From assembly GCF_018905915.1 (NCBI RefSeq), contig NZ_CP064782.1:2914001-2978000 (forward strand): 64,000 nt of DNA, read 5' to 3'. Under the pieces are notes generated by a model. The model did no database searches, was not told where the DNA came from, and saw only the letters and a list, made by a program, of their open reading frames with translations. The position numbers and the translations under genes were made by a program. Shown piece by piece: positions 36,938 through 44,210 of this stretch. This DNA is from Azospira inquinata. Lineage in GTDB: Bacteria > Pseudomonadota > Gammaproteobacteria > Burkholderiales > Rhodocyclaceae. Position 1 is the stretch's first letter. The number at the start of each line of letters is the position of its first letter.

Positions 36938-38590
36938 ATGGACTTTCAGATTGGCCTCGATTCCTTCTCCGACGCCGACATGGGTCATCCCCTGATTTCT
37001 CTGATCGACGCCCCTTGCCTAGTCAGTGATGGCAACGGCTGCATCCTGAGTTGTAACAAAGGACTGGAGGCTCTGTTGGCCTGTCCCCAGTCCGATCTGG
37101 TGGGCCAGCCCCTGGCCCAGATTCTCTCCCCCAAGGTTTTCGGGGCCCGGCTGGAGGGCGGAGCGCCTCGCCCCGTCCAGGCTCACCGGGTGGGCCTCTC
37201 CATACCCCTGGGGCGGCGCCAGTTATGGCTTTTGTCGGTGGAAAGCAAGGGGGAGCCAATCTCTCAGCCCTCGCCACCGACCCGAATCGGAGTAACTGTG
37301 GCACAACGGGATGGCCTGACCGGCCTATTGGAACGGAGTCCCTTTCTGGCTTGTCTGGGCAAAGCCCTGGTGGCGGCCCGGAAATGCGGGGAAAAGATCG
37401 GGGTGATCTGTCTGGATTTCGATCACCTGAAGTACATCAACAACGCCTACGGCCTGAAAGCCGGGGATCGGGTGCTGCGGGAGGTGGGGCAGCGCTTGCA
37501 AAACTTCCTGGGCAAGGAAGGGGTGGTGGCCCGTAGCGGCGGAGACGAATTCGCCATCATGCTGCGCTGCGTGGAAGGGAAGCAGGACCTGTCCATGGTG
37601 GCCGGGGTGTTGAATAGCCTTATTGCCGCCACCTTGAAGTGGGAGGAGCAGGAGCTGAATCCTTCCGCCAGCCTGGGCATTGCCCTCTATCCCGACGATG
37701 GGGCGGACCCGGAAAGCCTGTTTTCCGCCGCTACCATTGCGGCGGCCAAGGCCAAGGAAGAGGGGCGGGACACCTTCTGCTTTTTTGATGCGGAATTGCA
37801 GCATCAGGTCCATGAGCTGGTGAGTCTGGACACCTTTCTCCATCATGCGCTGGATAAAAATCAGCTGTATCTCAAGTATCAGCCCCAGGGCGCCCTGGAA
37901 TCGGGGGCTCTGGTGGGGGGGGAGGTGCTGGCCCGCTGGCACCACGAGCGCCTGGGGGAAGTGCCGCCGGACCGGTTTATTCCGGTGGCGGAACGTACGG
38001 GCTTGATCGTGGAAATCGGGGAATGGGTGTTGCGCACCGCGTGCCGCCAGTACCGGCGCTGGGCGGATCAGGGCTATTCCTTGCAGCGTCTGGCCGTCAA
38101 TCTGTCTCCTTTGCAGTTCCGCCAGGCCAATCTTGTCTCCGTGGTCAAAGGTGCCCTGGCGGATAGCGGGGTGCCGCCGGAAGTGGTGGAACTGGAAATT
38201 ACGGAAACTTCCCTGATGCGGGACCCCCTGCGGGCGACCCAGGTGTTGCGGGAGTTTTGCGACATGGGCATCCGGGTGGCCCTGGATGACTTTGGCACCG
38301 GCTATTCCTCCCTGGGCTATTTGCAGTCTTTTCCCCTGCACCGCATCAAGATTGACCGCTCCTTCGTCAAGGATTTGCCCTACAACGCCAATAGCCGGGC
38401 CATTGTACGCACCATTCTTTCCCTGGCCCGCAACCTTCAATTGCAGACCATTGCGGAAGGGGTGGAGACGGAGGAACAGCGGGAGTTTCTTTTGGCGGAG
38501 GGCTGCGATGAAATCCAGGGCTATTTGCTCAGCCGTCCCCTGGATGCCCAGGGCTTTGCCGCCTTTATGGCCCGGGGGCCGTCCCATTAG
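36938..38590 (+). CDS. PAS-like GGDEF-EAL protein (c-di-GMP synthesis/hydrolysis)
   Basis: 550 residues. N-terminal PAS-like segment (about 18-95, LIDAPCLVSDGNGCILSCNKG), GGDEF domain (about 125-285) with RSGGDEFAI intact, then EAL domain (about 295-540). In the EAL domain the signature reads EVL (GGEVLARWH), but the ligand and catalytic residues are kept: NLSPLQF, LEITETS, ALDDFGTGYSS, IKIDRSFV, AEGVETEEQ and QGYLLSRP. Both activities are therefore possible. It ends the chemosensory run and overlaps the stop of the convergent regulator by 4 bases, suggesting a c-di-GMP output for the operon. Confidence 0.93.
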   Translation: MDFQIGLDSFSDADMGHPLISLIDAPCLVSDGNGCILSCNKGLEALLACPQSDLVGQPLAQILSPKVFGARLEGGAPRPVQAHRVGLSIPLGRRQLWLLSVESKGEPISQPSPPTRIGVTVAQRDGLTGLLERSPFLACLGKALVAARKCGEKIGVICLDFDHLKYINNAYGLKAGDRVLREVGQRLQNFLGKEGVVARSGGDEFAIMLRCVEGKQDLSMVAGVLNSLIAATLKWEEQELNPSASLGIALYPDDGADPESLFSAATIAAAKAKEEGRDTFCFFDAELQHQVHELVSLDTFLHHALDKNQLYLKYQPQGALESGALVGGEVLARWHHERLGEVPPDRFIPVAERTGLIVEIGEWVLRTACRQYRRWADQGYSLQRLAVNLSPLQFRQANLVSVVKGALADSGVPPEVVELEITETSLMRDPLRATQVLREFCDMGIRVALDDFGTGYSSLGYLQSFPLHRIKIDRSFVKDLPYNANSRAIVRTILSLARNLQLQTIAEGVETEEQREFLLAEGCDEIQGYLLSRPLDAQGFAAFMARGPSH

Positions 38591-39222
38591 GGAGGCAGGG
38601 GGTAGGAGAGGGCGTAGCGGATTAAATCCCCGTTATTCTTGAACTCCATTTTTTTCATGATGTTCTTTTTGTGGGCGGCCACGGTTTTGTAGCTGATGTG
38701 GAGGCGCTCGGAAATTTCCTTGGGACAGATATCCCGGGCCAGAAGGGCCAGCACCTGCCGCTCCCGGGGGGTAAGCCGCTCCGCCCTGACCTGGGGCAGG
38801 GGCCCCAGGGCCGCTTCGAAAGCCACGTCCTGAGCCAGGCTCGGGTCCAGGTAACGGCGCCCTTCCGCGACCCGGCGAATGGCCAGGAGCAGGGTTTCCG
38901 GGTCCCGGTCCTTGGGGACGTAGCCGTGGGCCCCGGCCCGCAGGGCGTCCTGCACGATGCGAGGGTCGTTGTGCATGGAGAGAACCAGGATGGGTAGGGC
39001 CGGATGGTGGCGGCGAATTTCCTTAATCAGAGCTTCGCCGCACAGGCCGCCCATGGTCATATCCAGGAGCAGTACGTCAATGTCCCCCTGGGCCAGGCGC
39101 AGCAAGGTGCTGGCCCCGTCCGGGGCTTCGGCCTGGGTGCGGATGTCGGGGGTGATGGAGAACAGCCGTTTCAGGCCTTCCCGCATGATGGTGTGGTCGT
39201 CGGTGATCATTACCCGGATCAT
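38587..39222 (-). CDS. NarL/FixJ-type response regulator paired with the PAS kinase
   Basis: 211 residues. The receiver has VMITDDHTIMREG, phosphoacceptor in VLLLDMTMGG and switch Lys in GYVPKDRDP. The LuxR-type HTH at about 140-205 includes LTPRERQVLALLARD and KEISERLHISYKTVAAHKKN. Its ATG overlaps the kinase stop by four bases, so the two are translationally coupled and form a two-component pair. Similar overall to the orphan regulator at 29647 (same subfamily layout), but clearly diverged. Confidence 0.93.
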   Translation of the reverse strand: MIRVMITDDHTIMREGLKRLFSITPDIRTQAEAPDGASTLLRLAQGDIDVLLLDMTMGGLCGEALIKEIRRHHPALPILVLSMHNDPRIVQDALRAGAHGYVPKDRDPETLLLAIRRVAEGRRYLDPSLAQDVAFEAALGPLPQVRAERLTPRERQVLALLARDICPKEISERLHISYKTVAAHKKNIMKKMEFKNNGDLIRYALSYPLPP

Positions 39223-41783
39223 GAGGGCCCTCCGTGGGATAGGGGAATGGTGACGGTAATTTGGGTGCCCCCCTGGGGACGGGAGTGGATGGCCAGTTGG
39301 CCGTTGAGCATCTGGCAGCGTTCCGTAATGCCCAGCAGGCCGAAGGAGCCCTGCTTTTCCTCCGGATTAAACCCTTTGCCGTTGTCCGAGATGGACAGAT
39401 GGCAGCATTGGGGCTGGATGTCCAGTTGTAGCCGAGCCTCCGTGGCCTGGGCGTGACGGGTGATGTTGGTGAGGGATTCCTGGGCGATGCGGAAGAGGGG
39501 TACGGCGATTTCATCGGCCAGCTTGCCGTAATCCCTGGGCAGTTCCAGATGGAGGTGAATGCCGCTGGCTTTCTGGAATTCCCGGGTCAGCCACTCGAAG
39601 GCGGCTCCCACCCCCTTGTCCAGTACGGCGGGGCGGAGCATGGCGGCGATATTGCGGACTTCTTCGATGGACTGGTCGATCAGGGCTACCAGGCTGCTCA
39701 CTCGTTCTGCAAGAAGCGGGGCCTGGGGGCCGAATTCCAGGCGCAGAGTAGAAAGCCCCATGCGCAGGGCGGTGAGCTGCTGCCCTAATTCGTCGTGGAT
39801 TTCCCGGGCGATTTTCTTCCGCTCCTCTTCCCGGGCCGATTCCCGCCGGGTGGCCAGGGCCTGCAGGAGGCGTAAGGATTCCTGCAAACGCTGTTCGCTT
39901 CTTTTCAGGGGGGTGATATCCCGGCCAATGGAGAGGGCCCCAATGATTCTGCCCGATTCGTCGTGTTCGGCCACGATATGGACCAGATGGACACGGGGCC
40001 GTTGTTTGGCGTCCCGAAGGAGGGTGATTTCCCCCTCCCGGGATTGGCCGGTCAGGAGCACCTCCTGCAACAGGATTTGATATTGGGGATTATGGAGGGA
40101 GGGAACGGTGCTGAAATGGCGCCCCAGAATATCGGACAGGGAATTGAGGCCCAGGGTGCGGATAAAGGCGGGATTGATATAAGTGCAATGGCCCTGGGTG
40201 TCGTATTTGGCAATATTGTCCGGCAAATGGCGGGTCAGGCTGCGGAAGCGTTTTTCGCTTTCCCGCAATTCGTGGATGTCGATGCCGATGGCTAAAACGG
40301 AGGTGATTTCCCCCTGGGGATCGAATTCCGGGGCAAAGGTGGAACGGGCCCAGCGGATGCCGCTCTTGGCTCGATAACGATGGTCGAAGGTAATGCTCTG
40401 GCCGGTGCTGAATACGGACTGGAGGGCGTTGAGATAATGGGGAATATCCAGGGATAGGGAATCTTCCGTCAGGCGTTTGCCCACAAATCCTTCCCGGCGT
40501 TCATCGATATAGAGAAAGGTCATGGGATTGGCGTAGGTGCGGCGGAATTCCCGGTCATAGCGGATCAGGGAGCCGGGGAGATTTTCCACCAGGGAGCGGA
40601 AGGATTGTTCCTTGCTTTTCAGCCGGGATTCACTTTCTTTTTTGTCCGTGAGATTACGCACCGTGCTGAGAATAAAACGGGAGCCTTCGTAAGCGAAGAC
40701 GGAGGAAGTGACTTCCACGGGAACCATCCTCCCATCCTTTGTCCGGTGCCGGGTTTCTACCGTAGGGCTGATGGCTTCGCTGGTAAACATGGCTTGGTGG
40801 ATGGACTGGATTTTTTCCTTAGGCAGGTTGGCATCAATATCCTGAGGCTTGAATTGCAGTAATTCTTCCCGGCTGTAACCCAATAAATGACAGGCGGTTT
40901 GATTAACGTAAATGAACCGGCCTTCGTGTTCATTAATGAGAAATACCGCATCGGAGGACTGGTCGATGGCATGGGTTAACAAGCGGATTTGCTGATCCCG
41001 GCTTTTACGCTCGGAAATATCCCGTACCAGAGCCAGAAAAAACTCGTTGCCCTGGTAGCGAAAGCGGCTGGCGGTGACCTCTACGGGGAATAGCTGGCCG
41101 GAACGGGTCCGCAGTTCCCGGTCGTAAACGAAGTTTTTGACCGGGTTGGCCGGGTCCCAGAGCTGGTTCCACCATTCAGCGGACCATTCCGCGTCGATTT
41201 GGGACAGGGGGGTTTGGAGCAGATATGCCCGGGAATAGCCTAGGGCCCGGCAGGCTTCCTTGCTGGCATAGAAGAAGTGTTGTTGCCCTTCCTTGACCAA
41301 ATAGGTGGCTTCCTCAATCTGGTCCAGGGCGTGGATCATGAGGCAGGCAGAAGGCTGCCGGGGCTTGAGTGAAAAGACTGGCGGTTTGGCCAGGGCGCAG
41401 GCGGGGCCAGTTAGAATTTCCTGGAGCCGGGGAAAGTGGGCGGCGATCCCCGGGCGATGGGCGGCCAGCTTCGCCTGCACTTCTTCCTGTATCAGGGGCA
41501 GGGGCAGATAGTCCGCTCCGCCGTTGGCAAAACAGCGTTGGCGAAAGTCAGGGGAGGTGTCCGGGCTGAGCAGAATGCAGGGGGCGGGGCGCCATTCCCG
41601 TCTTAGCTGGCGCAGCCGCTTCTGCCATTCCTCCTGGGGCCATCCTTCGATGGGAAATAGCACCAGATCGGGGGGGACGGGGGGCGGGGTGGCATGTACC
41701 GTATATCCAGCCCGGCGGAGGCTAAGGGCAATGTCCTCCAGGGGGCGGTGGGGATTGGGGACGAGAAAGAGGTTGAGGGTCAT
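39219..41783 (-). CDS. Multi-PAS hybrid-like sensor histidine kinase (NarX/HisKA_3 type)
   Basis: 854 residues. Residues about 1-110 have a receiver-like fold without a phosphoacceptor: the Asp strand reads DLVLFPIEGW and the switch Lys is replaced (GGADYLPLPL). Four PAS/PAC modules follow (about 155-640; YVNQTACHLLGYSREELL is typical). The HisKA_3 dimer box has the phospho-His near residue 662 (AREIHDELGQQLTALRMG), and HATPase_c carries SISDNGKGF and GSFGLLGI. No membrane segment was found, so it senses in the cytoplasm, perhaps redox or a small ligand; no haem or flavin signature is certain. Confidence 0.92.
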   Translation of the reverse strand: MTLNLFLVPNPHRPLEDIALSLRRAGYTVHATPPPVPPDLVLFPIEGWPQEEWQKRLRQLRREWRPAPCILLSPDTSPDFRQRCFANGGADYLPLPLIQEEVQAKLAAHRPGIAAHFPRLQEILTGPACALAKPPVFSLKPRQPSACLMIHALDQIEEATYLVKEGQQHFFYASKEACRALGYSRAYLLQTPLSQIDAEWSAEWWNQLWDPANPVKNFVYDRELRTRSGQLFPVEVTASRFRYQGNEFFLALVRDISERKSRDQQIRLLTHAIDQSSDAVFLINEHEGRFIYVNQTACHLLGYSREELLQFKPQDIDANLPKEKIQSIHQAMFTSEAISPTVETRHRTKDGRMVPVEVTSSVFAYEGSRFILSTVRNLTDKKESESRLKSKEQSFRSLVENLPGSLIRYDREFRRTYANPMTFLYIDERREGFVGKRLTEDSLSLDIPHYLNALQSVFSTGQSITFDHRYRAKSGIRWARSTFAPEFDPQGEITSVLAIGIDIHELRESEKRFRSLTRHLPDNIAKYDTQGHCTYINPAFIRTLGLNSLSDILGRHFSTVPSLHNPQYQILLQEVLLTGQSREGEITLLRDAKQRPRVHLVHIVAEHDESGRIIGALSIGRDITPLKRSEQRLQESLRLLQALATRRESAREEERKKIAREIHDELGQQLTALRMGLSTLRLEFGPQAPLLAERVSSLVALIDQSIEEVRNIAAMLRPAVLDKGVGAAFEWLTREFQKASGIHLHLELPRDYGKLADEIAVPLFRIAQESLTNITRHAQATEARLQLDIQPQCCHLSISDNGKGFNPEEKQGSFGLLGITERCQMLNGQLAIHSRPQGGTQITVTIPLSHGGPS

Positions 41784-42178
41784 GATGGGGCTTCAGTGAA
41801 GGAGGTGGGGCGCTCGATCCGGATAACTCTCATCATGGGGGCATTAATCGGTGACCTTCCGCGACGCCGGGGGCCGTCCTGCCATAAAGAAAGGGCGGGG
41901 CGTCTGGAAAGAAGCCCAGGGGCATACGTGGATGGAATGTTCCCAAAACTTGGGATGGCGGACCCGGAGAAGGCCCGGCACAATAGGATATAAAGCCCTT
42001 GTTTGCTTACATGAATCTTTCCGCGGAAAGATTTTCATGGAGGCCCGATGGAGAGATGGTCACGGAAGAGATCGCCTCTTCAAGTTAGGGGTGGGAAGGC
42101 GTGGATGCCTTGCCTACCTCCCCTTCATCAGAATAACCCGTTATGGGATATTTTGGGGCGGGTCATTAGTCTGGAAGC
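41784..42178. other. 395-base intergenic region with a 20-bp palindrome
   Basis: No convincing gene; open frames here lack ribosome sites and family resemblance. AATCTTTCCGCGGAAAGATT at 42014-42033 is a perfect 20-bp palindrome, extended by ATG/CAT outside a two-base offset. It lies 145 bases before the XRE gene start and about 230 bases from the PAS-kinase start, so it could control either. No strong sigma70 promoter was recognised on either strand. Confidence 0.5.
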
Positions 42179-42451
42179 ATGCCGAGTTCTTTGCACAGCC
42201 CCCAATATGACATTTTCAGAAGCATGCTTATAAAAGCGCGAGAAGAAGCCGGTATTACCCAATGTGCCCTGGCTCGCCGGTTAGGTAAGCCCCAGAGCTT
42301 TGTTTCCAAATTAGAACGGGGGGAGCGGCGTCTGGATGTGCCCGAGTTTGTCCTGTTCGCCCAGGCTCTGGGGATCGATACGGAGAAGTTCCTCAACGAC
42401 TTTCGTCGGGCTTTGCTGGCGGGGGGGCGCCCGTTTCCCGAAAGCGCCTAG
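42179..42451 (+). CDS. XRE-family transcriptional regulator
   Basis: 90 residues, almost all HTH_XRE domain. ITQCALARRLGKPQSFVSKL gives helices 2-3, followed by ERGERRLDVPEFVLFAQALG, a strongly conserved family pattern. The start at 42179 follows the family N-terminus (short tail, then LIKAREEAG); GGAAG upstream is too close to be ideal, so the ATG at 42224 cannot be excluded. No toxin or antitoxin partner is recognisable next to it. A candidate operator (42014-42033) lies upstream. Confidence 0.88.
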   Translation: MPSSLHSPQYDIFRSMLIKAREEAGITQCALARRLGKPQSFVSKLERGERRLDVPEFVLFAQALGIDTEKFLNDFRRALLAGGRPFPESA

Positions 42452-42497
42452 GCGCTGCCGCTGTTGGGCCGGTCGGCACAACTCCTGGTGTTCTGAC

Positions 42498-42704
42498 TTA
42501 CTTGGTGGAATTGGTCATCCGGGCAAACTGCTCGGCAGCCTCTTCCAGCAATTTATCCAAAGACTGGCCGCTCTTGGCTGCCAGGGCAGCAAAATCCTTT
42601 TGCAGATAACCGTTTTCCCGAACTTTTTGCCGTCGGGCCAGTTCTTTTTCGACCTGGACCAATAGGCGTCTTAATTCGGGAAGGGAATATTGATTCAAAT
42701 CCAT
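42498..42704 (-). CDS. H-NS-like protein lacking the DNA-binding domain
   Basis: 68 residues from the ATG at 42704. The N-terminus MDLNQYSLPELRRLLVQVEK and the following charged coil (ELARRQKVRENG, then LAAKSGQSLDKLLEEA) match the oligomerisation region of betaproteobacterial H-NS/MvaT-like histone-like proteins. The C-terminal DNA-binding block of that family (YRHPxNPxxTWTGRGRxPxW type) is absent: the frame stops after QFARMTNSTK. The downstream bases do not restore it in any frame examined by eye. It could poison or modulate full H-NS filaments, as truncated H-NST does in some E. coli; that role is inference. It converges on the XRE gene. Confidence 0.7.
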   Translation of the reverse strand: MDLNQYSLPELRRLLVQVEKELARRQKVRENGYLQKDFAALAAKSGQSLDKLLEEAAEQFARMTNSTK

Positions 42705-43056
42705 ATTTTCCGAGTTCGCCCAAATGGGGGGGTAAATTTCTGGGGAAATTATTTCATTAAATGGGAAAGACAAGGGAATAGATGAATCGGCTTATTGTCC
42801 ATTTGTCCCATTCCCTAACCTAGCCCGCTCCTGATCCTTTTCGGGGTGGAACGATCTTTACCAAAATTTACCCAGGATGGTGGCGCTCTTGATCTATTGT
42901 CTTCGGGCGCAGGATTGATGGCGCCCTTGAGCCCCGATTCCCTAGGGGTAAGGGTGAGAAAAGAAGAGCCTGTTAATGGCGGGAAACCGTTCCCCTAAAG
43001 CCTTTCCTCCTGGAAAGGTCTTTTGCCTGTCGGCATTTATAACTGATTGTTTCTCT
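42705..43056. other. 352-base region between tRNA-Ser(TGA) and the H-NS-like gene
   Basis: No gene recognised. The part near 42720-42790 is AT-rich and would hold the minus-strand promoter of the H-NS-like gene; no clear hexamers. CCTTTCC/GGAAAGG at 43002-43019 follows tRNA-Ser. No integrase remnant or tRNA-end direct repeat was found. Confidence 0.4.
43002..43019 (-). terminator. Possible terminator after tRNA-Ser(TGA)
   Basis: 7-bp stem CCTTTCC/GGAAAGG with a 4-base loop, about 40 bases past the tRNA 3' end; only a weak CTTTA tail on the minus strand. Confidence 0.4.
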
Positions 43057-43144
43057 TGGCGGAGGCGGTGAGATTCGAACTCACGAACGGTTGCCCGTTG
43101 CCGGTTTTCAAGACCGGTGCAATCGACCACTCTGCCACACCTCC
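43057..43144 (-). tRNA. tRNA-Ser(TGA)
   Basis: 88 bases with encoded CCA and a long variable arm. Acceptor GGAGGTG/CGCCTCC (one G-T pair), anticodon stem CCGGT/ACCGG with loop CTTGAAA (anticodon TGA), T-arm with TTCGAAT. Confidence 0.96.
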
Positions 43145-43329
43145 GGAGGAAGATTCGGGGCCCGATTTTAGGGTGGTTCCCGATCTTTGTGGGCAGGGAT
43201 GATAGCACAAGGGAGCGGGGGCTCCGGTAAAGTCCGGCGGGGATTCCGGGGGGGCCGCTGGTTTGCAACTTTTCTGGGTGGCGGGTAGTCTATCCCTTTA
43301 GTTTTCTCACGGTTTTATAGGAGATATCC

Positions 43330-44022
43330 ATGCTTTCCCAATATCAAATGGCCGGTGCGGCCGCACAAGACTTGGCGGTGGCGCGGAACAAGGTATTGCG
43401 CAATACCTATCTGCTGCTGGCTCTGTCCATGGTGCCCACGGTGCTGGGCGCGGTGCTGGGGGTGGCTTCCAATTTTGCCTTGCTGCCCGGGAGCCCCATC
43501 CTTTCTGTGCTGCTTTTCCTGGGGATTGCCTGGGGCCTGATGTTCGGCATTCAGCGTACCCGTAACAGCGGTATGGGGGTGGTGCTACTCCTGGCTTTCA
43601 CCTTTTTCATGGGCCTGATGTTGTCCGGCATGCTGCGGGCGGCCCTGGGTTTTGCTAACGGGGGCAGCCTGATTGCCATGGCAGCCGGTGGCACCGGGGT
43701 TATTTTCATGGGCATGGCCACCATGGCCACGGTGAGCAAGCGGGATTTCAGCTTCCTCGGTAAATTCCTCTTCATCGGCTTGCTGGTGGTGATCGTAGCC
43801 AGTCTGGCCAATATCTTCTTCCAGTTGCCGGCCCTGGCCCTGACCATTTCTGCGGGCGCTGTGCTGCTTTTCTCCGCCTTCATCCTGTTTGATATCAACC
43901 GGATTGTTACGGGGGGCGAAGACAATTACATCATGGCCACCCTGTCCGTTTATCTGGACATCTACAACCTGTTTGTTCATCTGCTGAATCTGCTCATGGC
44001 CCTAGCGGGCGAGCGGGATTAA
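43330..44022 (+). CDS. yccA: BAX inhibitor-1/YccA-family membrane protein
   Basis: 230 residues with seven predicted membrane helices starting after a short cytoplasmic N-terminus (about residue 25). The BI-1 hallmark Asp near the C-terminus (FILFDINRIVTGGEDNYI) and DIYNLFVHLLNLLMAL are conserved. E. coli YccA interacts with the FtsH protease and slows degradation of membrane substrates; the same role is inferred here. AGGAGAT precedes the ATG. It is a stand-alone gene with terminators downstream. Confidence 0.93.
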   Translation: MLSQYQMAGAAAQDLAVARNKVLRNTYLLLALSMVPTVLGAVLGVASNFALLPGSPILSVLLFLGIAWGLMFGIQRTRNSGMGVVLLLAFTFFMGLMLSGMLRAALGFANGGSLIAMAAGGTGVIFMGMATMATVSKRDFSFLGKFLFIGLLVVIVASLANIFFQLPALALTISAGAVLLFSAFILFDINRIVTGGEDNYIMATLSVYLDIYNLFVHLLNLLMALAGERD

Positions 44023-44046
44023 AGCTAGCTGGGCGTGTCAGGAGTT

Positions 44047-44070
44047 GGGGCGGCGTTTGCCGCCCCTTTT
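44047..44070 (+). terminator. Intrinsic terminator after yccA
   Basis: Stem GGGGCGGC/GCCGCCCC, GTTT loop, four T then GTTTG. Confidence 0.85.
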
Positions 44071-44115
44071 GTTTGTATGGGGTGGGAAGCCTGTCTTGGT
44101 TCCCATAGCCCCATG

Positions 44116-44155
44116 AAAAAGGCCGCCCCACGGTTTTGTGGGGCGGCCTTTTTTT
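44116..44155. terminator. Bidirectional terminator between yccA and ppk
   Basis: 11-bp stem GGCCGCCCCAC/GTGGGGCGGCC with A-run before and T-run after; stops ppk from the right and backs up the yccA terminator from the left. Confidence 0.92.
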
Positions 44156-44210
44156 GAAGGAGGCTGATGCGGGACGCAGGAAGAAGCACCCTTCAGTGCG
44201 GCCCGGCGCT

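Noticed and set aside
37920..37950. EAL domain thought degenerate because the motif is EVL
   Set aside because: The Glu and all other metal and catalytic residues are present; Val in place of Ala occurs in active enzymes.
42037..42210. Small open frame starting right after the 20-bp palindrome
   Set aside because: Overlaps the XRE gene start, unusual composition, and the GGAAAG before it is part of the palindrome.
41784..43144. Genomic island at the 3' end of tRNA-Ser(TGA)
   Set aside because: XRE and H-NS-like genes are suggestive, but there is no integrase and no direct repeat of the tRNA end; the evidence is insufficient.
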